The notes below the pieces were generated by a model that was not told where the DNA came from, did not search any database, and saw only the letters and a program-made list of their open reading frames with translations. From positions 1 to 12,271 of the forward strand of contig DHGE01000033.1 in assembly GCA_002402635.1 (NCBI GenBank): a DNA stretch of 12,271 bases. Direction: 5' to 3'. Source of the stretch: Deferribacterales bacterium UBA4806. GTDB lineage: Bacteria; Chrysiogenota; Deferribacteres; Deferribacterales; UBA228. Positions 1-6,750 of the stretch are shown piece by piece; position 1 is the stretch's first letter, and each line of letters begins with the position of its first letter. A program made the position numbers and the translations under genes.

Positions 1-2
1 TA

Positions 3-806
3 GCGACAAATGCAAAACATTTTAGTAGTCTTCCTTCATATTCAAAGCAATATTCTTGCAATATTCTCGCACGTGCCGATTTTGAGCCTGTTTCCACAAG
101 AATTATGCCAATGATAGGCAATATTGGGACTTGCCCTGCAATAAAGATGCCCTCATCCCACAATGCGGGTGATTTTAGCCAGTTTTTAATTAATGCGAAG
201 CATAATTATTCAATAGAAAAAGAAGAATTAAATTTGAGAACAGATGGTCACATGGATTGTAATTCTGTTACTGAAGGTGCTATATTAATTTGCCCGGTAA
301 AAGTAAAAGGCGCAGGTTTATATGTAGGTGATGTTCATGCTATGCAAGGAAATGGGGAAATTGCAGGGCACACTACTGACGTTAGTGCAGAAGTTGTATT
401 AGACCTTTCATTAATAAAGGGATTAAATATTGATGGGCCTATAGTTTTGCCATTAAATAGAGACATTCCACCTATTATTAAACTCTTTAAAGGAACAGAA
501 AAAGATCAAATAATAAAGTTAGCAAATAGATATGATATAGAATTAGATATTGATATGTATCCCTTGCAATTTATTGGCAGTGGTAAAGATCTAAATGAAG
601 CAGCCTATAATTCACTAACAAGAATAGCTACATTTTTTGAGAAATCAGTAGATGAGATTAAAAACAGAGCAACAATAACTGGTTCAGTGGATATTGGAAG
701 GCTGCCAGGTGTTGTTAAGACAACACTTTTAATCCCAGGCAAATGGATTAAGAAAAAAAATGTAGATTTTTCTTCATTAGTCGAAAATAAATATAAAATT
801 ATCTAA
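3..806 (+). CDS. Acetamidase/formamidase family protein, 5'-partial
   Basis: The frame is open from the window edge (position 3) to the stop at 804-806, so the ATG at 105 is internal and the true start lies outside; 267 residues are visible. Family members hydrolyse formamide, acetamide or related short amides to ammonia and the acid, in the cytoplasm. Seen: a PMIGNIGTCP stretch (visible residues about 36-45) matching the family's 'PMIG.IG.AP' segment, HMDCNSVTEG (83-92) matching the 'GNMD...TEG' segment, and GDVHAMQGNGE (109-119), the family's 'GD.HA.QGDGE' signature with Asp and His as probable metal ligands. The usual second Asp of that signature is Asn here, a small deviation. The C-terminus is complete. 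It stands alone on the plus strand, and its natural substrate cannot be told. I am confident of the family, not of the substrate. Confidence 0.85.
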   Translation, partial: ATNAKHFSSLPSYSKQYSCNILARADFEPVSTRIMPMIGNIGTCPAIKMPSSHNAGDFSQFLINAKHNYSIEKEELNLRTDGHMDCNSVTEGAILICPVKVKGAGLYVGDVHAMQGNGEIAGHTTDVSAEVVLDLSLIKGLNIDGPIVLPLNRDIPPIIKLFKGTEKDQIIKLANRYDIELDIDMYPLQFIGSGKDLNEAAYNSLTRIATFFEKSVDEIKNRATITGSVDIGRLPGVVKTTLLIPGKWIKKKNVDFSSLVENKYKII

Positions 807-810
807 GTAA

Positions 811-865
811 TTGTCTCACTGTCAAAACATTATCAATTATTTAAATATCAAGCTGAGCGAGACAA
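811..865 (+). repeat. Inverted repeat just downstream of the amidase gene
   Basis: TTGTCTC (811-817) pairs perfectly with GAGACAA (859-865) across a 41-base spacer. A few more bases can pair if one G bulges. A T-rich stretch follows. The position just after the amidase stop suggests a transcript-end structure, but the long loop makes it a poor intrinsic terminator. It could equally be debris from the mobile element that follows. Confidence 0.3.
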
Positions 866-944
866 GTTAATTTACTTTTTCACTAAAGTGGGGAAGTTTT
901 TTAAGAAATGATATTCCTCTCATTCAATTATTATAAGGGGGTTC

Positions 945-963
945 TAAAGGGGTTGCCCCTTTA
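945..963. repeat. Perfect 8-bp hairpin with 3-base loop
   Basis: TAAAGGGG (945-952), loop TTG, CCCCTTTA (956-963) form a perfect stem. No T-tract follows directly on the plus strand, so a terminator role is uncertain. The right arm belongs to a short direct repeat found again at 1359-1376. The hairpin sits at the left boundary of the recognisable IS3 relic. Confidence 0.5.
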
Positions 964-968
964 TGTTT
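951..968 (+). repeat. Direct repeat copy 1 flanking the IS3 relic
   Basis: GGTTGCCCCTTTATGTTT (951-968) recurs as GGTTGTCCCTTTATGTTT at 1359-1376, with 17 of 18 bases identical and the starts 408 bases apart. The two copies bracket the transposase fragment and its presumed right end. Whether they are ends of an element, a dispersed repeat or a chance match cannot be decided from one window. Confidence 0.45.
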
Positions 969-1178
969 ACCTATGCACAACAAGATGTCTGCTATTTAGT
1001 TTTCATCAACAATTATGAAACTGTTAAAGATGCCTACCACAACCTAAATAAATATTTTAAGTTTTACGATACAGAGAGAATCCATGAGGGATTAAATTAT
1101 GCAACACCTGAAGAAATATATTTAAATTATATGAAAAACGATATAAATAAAAAAATAATACACCTTAAAAAGTGCTAA
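963..1178 (+). pseudogene. IS3-family transposase (OrfB), C-terminal fragment
   Basis: The 71-codon frame ends with the hallmark C-terminus of IS3-family OrfB DDE transposases: NNYETVKDAYHNL (residues about 16-28), then YFKFYDTERIHEGL (31-44) and NYATPEEIY (45-53). The family protein is usually about 270-300 residues. Here the catalytic DDE core and the helix-turn-helix OrfA are absent, and an in-frame stop at 945-947 closes the frame upstream. Homology seems to begin near residue 6. The ATG at 963 falls at the relic boundary and is probably not a real start; no ribosome binding site precedes it. This is a dead remnant. IS3 membership rests on recognisable motif wording, and the exact subgroup is not identified. 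Confidence 0.8.
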
Positions 1179-1202
1179 TTTTAGTCTAGACATTGGGGTA
1201 CA
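963..1202 (+). mobile_element. Truncated IS3-family insertion sequence (right part only)
   Basis: The relic holds the transposase 3' end followed by a 24-base tail ending in TAGTCTAGACATTGGGGTACA (about 1182-1202). This looks like an IS3-type right terminal repeat with the usual terminal CA. TACACCTTAA occurs just inside the end and again across it (near 1159 and 1199), which may blur the exact boundary. No matching left end was found in the window, so the element lost its left part by deletion. Confidence 0.6.
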
Positions 1203-1358
1203 CCTTAATACATAATATACTAAAAGCTGTCAGAAGATAATCATATTTTCACATTACAATAAATTGAAAATCCTTAAGTTACAAATCAAACATAAAGAGG
1301 TTACACACCTTTAAAACTCCTATAATAACAACATAAAAAAATATCGTTTTCTACAAAA

Positions 1359-1376
1359 GGTTGTCCCTTTATGTTT
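1359..1376 (+). repeat. Direct repeat copy 2 flanking the IS3 relic
   Basis: This is the second copy of the 18-base repeat at 951-968, with one mismatch. Here the hairpin seen around copy 1 is degenerate: AAAGG and CCTTT can pair, but the full 8-bp stem is lost. Confidence 0.45.
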
Positions 1377-1410
1377 TAATTTAACATATCAGGTCTTTAT
1401 CCAATATTTT

Positions 1411-1429
1411 TTTCTTTTCTTAAAAGAAA
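1411..1429. repeat. AT-rich perfect hairpin
   Basis: TTTCTTTT (1411-1418), loop CTT, AAAAGAAA (1422-1429) form a perfect 8-bp stem. It is almost entirely A-T, so weak. It sits beside the terminator-like hairpin at 1435-1455. Confidence 0.35.
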
Positions 1430-1434
1430 CGTAG

Positions 1435-1455
1435 AAAAGGAGCAAAGCTCTTTTT
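1435..1455 (-). terminator. Candidate intrinsic terminator downstream of hflKC
   Basis: On the minus strand the sequence reads AAAAAGAGC, loop TTT, GCTCCTTTT. The core GAGC/GCTC stem is extended by A-T pairs around one unpaired base. It lies about 220 bases after the hflC stop, and the plus-strand reading also ends in a T-run, so it could work in both directions. The short GC core makes this tentative. Confidence 0.4.
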
Positions 1456-1672
1456 CTTATCTATCAATTATTTAGGTCACTTTTTGACAAACCTGGGTTA
1501 TGAAAAATTATATATGCTTTTGTATAGATTTTTATGTGAGGCAATAGGTTAGTTACTTCAATTATTATGTAATTTCATTGTACAATGGAATTATATATAG
1601 GACTCTAATGTTATTAATACAAACCTAAAGTGAATAATATATAATTATAATTTGTTGTAAAAAATAAAGTTC

Positions 1673-2530
1673 CTAATTGCTTGTTAAAAACTGAAATAAT
1701 CTACCAGCAGTAGACATGAAGAGGTCGCTATCTTCCTTTATTATTTTATTATAAACTTCAAGTGATTTAGTAAATTCGTAAAAATTTATGTCTTTATTGT
1801 AGGCATTTGCCGTTATTTTTATAACCTCAGCATCTGCTTTGCCTTTAATTTCTTGGACTTTTCTATAGGCTTCTGCAATTATTACTCTACTTTCTTTATC
1901 TGCTTTTGCCTTAATTTTTTCTGATTCTTCCATACCTTCAGACCTATATTGTTTAGCAATTCTATTACGCTCTGCCTTCATCCTGTCATATACTTTCTGT
2001 TCATTTTCAGGTGGTAAATCTGCTCCTTTAATTCTCACATCTTCTATATATATGCCGTATTCCTTGGCCTTTTGTTTTGAAAGCTCTGTAACATTATGCA
2101 TTATTTGGTTTCTATTAACTGAGACAACTTCAATTAATGTATGTTGTGCTAGTTCTATCCTCATTTCAGAGTATATAATATCATCTAATCTTGCAAGAGC
2201 TCCAGGAACATCTCTTACATTTAAATAAAATTTAAGAGGGTCTTCTATTTTCCATCTGCAATAGTTATCAATTACTAATATTTTTTTATCCTTTGTAATA
2301 ATCTCAGAAGGGTTAGCATCATATTCTAACAATTTTTTACTAAATTTTGTAACTGCTTGAATAAAAGGAATTTTACCGTGCAGGCCGGGTTCTTTTATGA
2401 TTCTGACAGGCTTTCCCATCTGTATAATCAATGCCTGCTCGGTTACATCAACTGTAAAAAGAGCTGTAAAGGATATAACCAATATGCCAATCAAAAAAAT
2501 TAAAATAATAGAAAATATAGAATTTTTCAC
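1673..2530 (-). CDS. hflC: HflC, membrane-bound SPFH/prohibitin-family protein
   Basis: The product has 285 residues, close to the usual HflC length. An N-terminal membrane anchor (residues about 5-26, rich in I, L and F) is followed by the SPFH domain beginning at VDVTEQALIIQMGKPVR, typical of HflC. A long charged, Ala/Lys/Glu-rich helical region (about 185-245, with MKAERNRIAKQYRSEG) follows. Known family role: HflC and HflK form a large membrane assembly that surrounds and restrains the FtsH protease; no ftsH is in the window. The start is GTG at 2528-2530, overlapping the hflK stop as GTGA. AAGGAG stretches just upstream, inside the hflK end, serve as the ribosome binding site. It is co-transcribed and probably translationally coupled with hflK. 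Confidence 0.93.
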   Translation of the reverse strand: MKNSIFSIILIFLIGILVISFTALFTVDVTEQALIIQMGKPVRIIKEPGLHGKIPFIQAVTKFSKKLLEYDANPSEIITKDKKILVIDNYCRWKIEDPLKFYLNVRDVPGALARLDDIIYSEMRIELAQHTLIEVVSVNRNQIMHNVTELSKQKAKEYGIYIEDVRIKGADLPPENEQKVYDRMKAERNRIAKQYRSEGMEESEKIKAKADKESRVIIAEAYRKVQEIKGKADAEVIKITANAYNKDINFYEFTKSLEVYNKIIKEDSDLFMSTAGRLFQFLTSN

Positions 2531-3510
2531 TCCTTCACTCCTTCTTTATTTATACTATCTAACCCTATAAATGGGCTAATTTTCTCTATATTAGAATCAA
2601 ATATATAATTTTTACTTTTACTCAAAAAATTGCCTACATTTTCTAAGTATAAGCGCTTTTTTGTAACATTTGGAGCATTTTTATATTCTTCTAATATCTG
2701 TAAAAATTTAGTAGAGTCACCTTTAGCCTTTTCTACCTGCTCTGAACTATATGCTTCTGCCTGATATAACATAGAGGCTGCCTTTGCTCTTGCTTTTGGG
2801 ATAATTTCATTTCTATACGATTCTGCTTCATTAATAAATCTATTTCTATCTTCTCTGGCACTTGCCACATCCTTAAATGCTGCATCAACTTCTTCTGGAG
2901 GAGAAATATCTTGCAGTTGAACAGCTACAATATATACCCCGCTTTTATAATTATCTAATATTTCCTGCAAACTCTTCATTACTTCCGCCTGAATCCTTCC
3001 CTTGCCAACTGTTAAAATATCATCAATCTTTTCTTTACCAGCTACTTCTCTTATTGTTGCCTCAGCAACATCTTTAATAGCTTTTTCTACATTAACAATA
3101 TTATATAGGTAATCTTTGAGATCTCTAATTCTATATTGCACAATAAAATCAATACTTACAATATTTTCATCCCCCGTTAGCATAAGTGACTCTTTTGCAA
3201 CTACTCGAGCTCTATCAAATCTATCGCTTCTATAGCCTATTTCTAACCTATGTACCTTTGTTATTTTAGCCCTATCAACTGTTTCAAAAGGGAAAGGTAG
3301 GTGGTAGTGAGGTCCTGGTCCTACTTCCTTTACAATTTTACCAAACCTCTTTATAACAGCCTTTTCGTCAGCATCCACAATGTAGATACCGGTCAATAAC
3401 CAGCCAAATAGAACTATTGCGAGAACAATATAAATTCCAAATTTAGAATTTTTCATCTTTAATTTTTCAAAATTAATCTTTACATTTCCCCAAGGATCTT
3501 TTTCTATCAT
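2527..3510 (-). CDS. hflK: HflK, membrane-bound SPFH/prohibitin-family protein
   Basis: The product has 327 residues, at the short end for HflK because the Gly-rich N-terminal tail is minimal. DPWGNV near the start echoes the 'NPWG' motif of HflK. One membrane segment (residues about 24-45) is followed by the SPFH domain starting at VDADEKAVIKRFGK, with the typical GPGPHYHLPFPFE stretch. A helical region with PPEEVDAAFKDVASAREDR (about residues 204-222) is the strongest HflK mark. Known role: HflK partners with HflC as a regulator of FtsH in the membrane. It is the first gene of the pair. A GAGG lies about 5 bases before the ATG (3508-3510), and the 170 bases upstream are gene-free and should carry the promoter, though I see no good consensus. 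Confidence 0.93.
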   Translation of the reverse strand: MIEKDPWGNVKINFEKLKMKNSKFGIYIVLAIVLFGWLLTGIYIVDADEKAVIKRFGKIVKEVGPGPHYHLPFPFETVDRAKITKVHRLEIGYRSDRFDRARVVAKESLMLTGDENIVSIDFIVQYRIRDLKDYLYNIVNVEKAIKDVAEATIREVAGKEKIDDILTVGKGRIQAEVMKSLQEILDNYKSGVYIVAVQLQDISPPEEVDAAFKDVASAREDRNRFINEAESYRNEIIPKARAKAASMLYQAEAYSSEQVEKAKGDSTKFLQILEEYKNAPNVTKKRLYLENVGNFLSKSKNYIFDSNIEKISPFIGLDSINKEGVKE

Positions 3511-3679
3511 GAAGCCTCATATTGATTTTAATATTATTCTAAAACCTTTAATACATTAAATGTTACTATATAAAGGCATATTAACTTGAAACTACTTATA
3601 TTTCAAACAAAAAGAACTACACTCTATCATTTTTAACTATAACTTAATAGCTTAATGAATTCTATAAGTAAAAGGAGGA

Positions 3680-3955
3680 CTAATTTGTATGGAGGCTTAT
3701 TATATATTTAGAAGCATCACTTTGTCCATCTGCTGTTTTTGCTCCTTTTAGCCATTTTCCCACAATATCTTCATTCTCATTTATCCAATTTAAAGCAATA
3801 TCTTTCGGCTTTAATGATCTATTCTTATAGAGATCAAGCATCATTTCATTAATTGAATCAAAAGAAAACTTTAAGTTTTTCAAAAAAACTGAAATCGAAA
3901 GTGAAATCGAAAATGTCTGGTATTTACTTTTTACAAGTGATGCAATAACATACAT
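3680..3955 (-). pseudogene. C-terminal remnant of a glycine-betaine-type (OpuAC/ProX) binding protein
   Basis: This 91-codon frame does not encode a complete protein. Residues about 24-70 match the C-terminal end of the OpuAC/ProX family: FLKNLKFSFDSINEMM, then IALNWINENEDIVGKWLKG. In that family the pattern 'FL..f.fs.d.iNeMM...A..Wi.en.d.v..WL.g' closes the substrate-binding lobe. Family members are about 280-330 residues and bind quaternary amines for an ABC importer. The first about 23 residues do not resemble the family, and an in-frame stop occurs a little upstream of the ATG. Within them lies a 12-base tandem duplication (3890-3913) coding for SIS-type repeats. No permease or ATPase gene is nearby. 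I read this as a decayed fragment; a short expressed protein is possible but unsupported. Confidence 0.65.
3890..3913. repeat. 12-bp tandem duplication inside the OpuAC remnant
   Basis: TGAAATCGAAAG (3890-3901) is followed directly by TGAAATCGAAAA (3902-3913), with 11 of 12 bases identical. It keeps the reading frame and encodes the near-repeat SISLSIS on the minus strand, next to the point where family resemblance stops. Confidence 0.6.
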
Positions 3956-4294
3956 TGATAATTGATAGCTATTAATGATATCAGTTCAATTCTAATTGTT
4001 TTCTAATTAATTTAACATTACAAAATTAATGGGGCAAGTATTTATCTTTTAAATTGTGATCTATGATGATTTGTTTTGGAATTGCTAAATATAGTTATTT
4101 TTAGCTTCTGGAGAAGGATAAAAATTGTGTAACTGTCTTTATGTAGTATTTTCCAGAAAAATTATTTCTGTTAATTCAAATTTATCAGGAATTATAGGAC
4201 ATGACAACAGTATATTACTCTAAGCAATTTATTATTTTAAAGATATATTTTAAAACTAAAGCTGCTTTCCATAGTTAAGCATTAAGATTAATCA
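3956..4294. other. Gene-free interval upstream of the binding-protein gene
   Basis: No gene is supported on either strand. I looked for the missing front half of the OpuAC remnant on the minus strand and saw only frames quickly closed by stops. The one structure is a 10-bp inverted repeat: TTCTGGAGAA (4106-4115) against TTTTCCAGAA (4149-4158), with a 33-base loop and one G-T pair in RNA. Its role is unknown. Confidence 0.5.
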
Positions 4295-4322
4295 TTGATA
4301 AAATATTTTAGTACATTATATA
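4295..4322 (+). promoter_or_regulatory. Candidate sigma-70-type promoter for the binding-protein gene
   Basis: TTGATA (4295-4300) and TATATA (4317-4322) are spaced by 16 bases, and a second TATATA starting at 4319 gives 18. The predicted start site would lie about 20-25 bases before the coding start. A strong GGAGG (4340-4344) follows, 6 bases before the ATG at 4351. The region is very AT-rich, so -10-like matches are easy to find. Confidence 0.4.
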
Positions 4323-4350
4323 TATTATAATTATAATTTGGAGGCAATTT

Positions 4351-5217
4351 ATGCTTAAAAAAAAATTTTGTATTATGTTCCTTAATAATATTATCTTTAT
4401 TTACTATTGTTCCATCTCAGAGCTTTGGAGATTCGATGTGTACAGAGGTATATGGTGGGGGATCTAATCAGATCAAGGTTGCTACGGGAAGCCTTGGTAG
4501 GTTGGGATTACTTAAAGCTCTTGCTGACGCTTATAACGAAAACTATGATACTACTTTATGTTTTATATATGCAGGTTCTGGTGAAGCTCTCCAACTGTTA
4601 AAAAATAAAAAAGTGGATTTAATTCTGGTTCATTCTGAAAAAGCTGAAATACAAGCCATCAAAGAGGGGTGGGCTGATAAGAGGACCTTAATAGGCTCTA
4701 ATGAATACTGCATAGTAGGACCAAAGGATGATCCTGCTGGAATAAAAAAAATTAGAAATGCAGTAGATGTTTATAAACAAATAGCCGAAAAAAAGTTAAG
4801 TTCTTTTCAAGAGGAGATAATTCAGGAACCTATGTGAAAGAGATGGAAATATGGAAGGAGGCTGGCATAGTCCCAAGTGGCAAATGGTACATTGTAACCA
4901 AAAATAATATGACAGAGTCCCTGAAAGTTGCAAACAAACAAAAAGGTTATTTCATGACTGAAAACACCACTTGGTTTATCGGAAAACATAACTATCCATC
5001 CCTTGATCTTCTGCTTAGCGGCGATACCAATTTACTCAACATTTATCATATTTTATTAAGGAAATACAATAAAACGGATTATAATGAGTATGCCATAAAG
5101 TTCCATGATTTTGTAAAATCTGAAAAAGGACAAGAGATAATAAGAAATTTCGGGAAAGAAAAATATGGCATATCCTTTTTTAATGATGCAAAAAAAACAA
5201 AATCTCTTATTGAATGA
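4351..5217 (+). pseudogene. Tungstate/molybdate-type (TupA-like) ABC solute-binding protein, two frameshifts
   Basis: Read with two single-base corrections, this is a normal 288-residue TupA-like periplasmic or membrane-anchored binding protein. GGAGG (4340-4344) and ATG 4351 set the start. The first frame closes after about 40 codons. Dropping one A from the A9 run (4357-4365) gives a good signal peptide (MLKKNFVLCSLIILSLFTIV) running into the mature part. Family marks: ATGSLGRLGLLKAL, DLILVHSEKAE, GPKDDPAGIKKI. A second shift follows: adding one A to the A7 run (4788-4794) restores FFSRGDNSGTYVKEMEIWKEAG, a core TupA motif, which continues to LLLSGDTNLLNIYH and the end. The usual 'TTTS' ligand loop reads 'ATGS' here, so tungstate binding is not assured. 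No tupB or tupC genes adjoin. It may be a true pseudogene, a slippage-prone gene, or sequencing error at homopolymers. Confidence 0.8.
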
Positions 5218-5324
5218 TACCTTAACCATTCTCCATTATCTTTTGACAACATTGTTGCTTATCTTACTATGGTATTGTAACAGCAATGATTGGCAGCTGA
5301 ATTAATTAATAATACACTTGCTAA

Positions 5325-5354
5325 CAAAAGAAAAACTTCCCTTCGGACAGGGAA
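5325..5354 (-). terminator. Intrinsic terminator of the minus-strand 3-hydroxybutyrate operon
   Basis: On the minus strand TTCCCT, loop GTCCGA, AGGGAA form a perfect 6-bp stem (5337-5354), followed by GTTTTTCTTTTG, a good T-tract. It lies about 90 bases past the gntP-family stop, between convergent genes. On the plus strand the hairpin is followed by A's then TTTTT, so weaker termination of the opposing gene is also possible. Confidence 0.75.
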
Positions 5355-5441
5355 AAAATTTTTGAATGGAGCAGTGTTTCTAAGGTGTCAGGTAATACCC
5401 TTTTATCTAAATTGGTACTTTGTTATAATATATCTTTTATC

Positions 5442-6731
5442 TTAGTATATAACCATACAGAGAGGAACCACCACAAAAAAAACTGCAATTAGTGGGGTAA
5501 TAACTGAAACTATGAATATATCTTTATAAGAGTCAGCATGTGTTAGCCCGGCAACAACTAATAAAGTGATAACAGCGCCACAATGGGGTAATGAATCTAA
5601 AGTACCAGCTGACATTGCAGAAATTCGATGTATTGCCTCCATATTTATACCTAAATTTATAAATTGATTATTTAAAGCCTCATAAGCAATACCTAAACCA
5701 CCTGAAGCCGATCCTGTAAAACCAGATAAAATTGTTGTACTAATTGCAGGAAAATAATAGGGATTTATGCTAATTTCCTTTATTAAATCCACTATTTTAT
5801 CAAAAACAGGGGCAGCCTTCACAACACCACCAAATCCAACTACGGCAGCAGTGTTTAATATTGCCATTGTTGATCCAATGGCTCCTTTGTTCAAACAGTC
5901 TCTCCACTCGACAAAATTTAAGTACTTGTGTAACAAAATAATGGCTAACAAAATGCCAGCTGTAAGTGAGTATACTATATCTATTTTAAATACATTTAAA
6001 AACGTAATTATAGTAATTGATGGTAAAATTGAAATTAAAAAATTTGGATATTTTTTATCTTCCGGAATCTTTTTTAATTCATGGTATGCATCAAAATATA
6101 TACCCTTTTTAGTAAGTCTTTTATTCTCCCATTCCAAATAAAGAATACCTAATATAAATATTAATAATCCACCAATCCAACCAGGTATAAAACCTGCAGT
6201 AGCTGGAGTTCCTAAGTATTTCATAGGGATTATATTTTGGATTTGTGGTGTTCCAGGAGTAGTCATTGTAAATGTAAAGGCTCCTAAGGCAACTGAACCT
6301 CCTATTAACTTTTTACTAATATTTGCTTCTTTAAAAAGAGCTAAAGCAAGTGGATAAGATACAAATATAACAACAAAAAGACTAACGCCACCATAAGTTA
6401 GAACTGCTGTTATTAAAACTGTTACTAAAATAGCTCTTTTTGAACCCATAATCTTTACCAATGTTTTACCTACTGAAACGGCTGCTCCAGTATCCTCCAT
6501 TATTTTACCAAATATTGCACCTGTTAAAAATATAAGAAAAAATTTGATAAAATAGCTGCCTGCTACCTCCATGTATGGTCCTGTAAGTGTTTGGATTACT
6601 GGCATTCTTAATAAGAATATTATTATCAGAGATGCTACAGGACCAACTATTAAAGGGCTAAACCTCATATATACCATAATAACTAGAACAATTAAGGCTA
6701 GTATAGGAACAAGTATGGCGATATTATCCAT
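5442..6731 (-). CDS. GntP-family permease, probable (hydroxy)carboxylate such as 3-hydroxybutyrate
   Basis: The product has 429 residues, nearly all in hydrophobic segments, as expected of a 12-14-helix inner-membrane symporter of the GntP family. Family-like features are the LTYGGVSLFVVIFVSYPLAL segment (about residues 112-131), TMTTPGTPQIQNIIP after it, and a late TGSASGGLGIAYEAL segment followed by SAGTLDSLPHCGAVITLL. GntP members move gluconate and related hydroxyacids by proton symport; close relatives in ketone-body operons are often labelled 3-hydroxybutyrate permeases. It is the last gene of the minus-strand series, 19 bases after the hydrolase gene, with GGAGG about 5 bases before its ATG and a terminator downstream. 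The substrate is inferred from neighbours, not from residues. Confidence 0.8.
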   Translation of the reverse strand: MDNIAILVPILALIVLVIMVYMRFSPLIVGPVASLIIIFLLRMPVIQTLTGPYMEVAGSYFIKFFLIFLTGAIFGKIMEDTGAAVSVGKTLVKIMGSKRAILVTVLITAVLTYGGVSLFVVIFVSYPLALALFKEANISKKLIGGSVALGAFTFTMTTPGTPQIQNIIPMKYLGTPATAGFIPGWIGGLLIFILGILYLEWENKRLTKKGIYFDAYHELKKIPEDKKYPNFLISILPSITIITFLNVFKIDIVYSLTAGILLAIILLHKYLNFVEWRDCLNKGAIGSTMAILNTAAVVGFGGVVKAAPVFDKIVDLIKEISINPYYFPAISTTILSGFTGSASGGLGIAYEALNNQFINLGINMEAIHRISAMSAGTLDSLPHCGAVITLLVVAGLTHADSYKDIFIVSVITPLIAVFFVVVPLCMVIY

Positions 6732-6750
6732 AATGACCTCCGTGAAATAC

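Larger units (their letters stand above)
1203..1672. other. Gene-free interval between IS relic and hflC
   Basis: No convincing gene is seen on either strand. The interval contains the second copy of the direct repeat (1359-1376), a perfect AT-rich hairpin (1411-1429) and a terminator-like hairpin (1435-1455). A TTGACA at 1484-1489 has no well-spaced -10 partner. The rest is AT-rich sequence without recognisable structure. Confidence 0.6.

Noticed and set aside
105..107. ATG as the start of the amidase gene
   Set aside because: Codons upstream to position 3 are open and the ATG lies within a conserved segment, so the gene begins outside the window.
1484..1515. TTGACA as a plus-strand promoter
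   Set aside because: No -10 element at 16-18 bases fits, and no plus-strand gene follows it.
3669..3751. AAAGGAGG followed by an ATG at 3689 on the plus strand
   Set aside because: The frame closes after about 20 codons and is antisense to the OpuAC remnant; the purine run is probably chance.
4407..4601. Overlapping plus-strand frame inside the TupA-like gene
   Set aside because: It is a third frame of the frameshifted gene; the family motifs are in the other two segments, not here.
5767..6141. Plus-strand open frame opposite the GntP-family gene
   Set aside because: It lies wholly inside a membrane protein gene on the other strand and has no recognisable domain.
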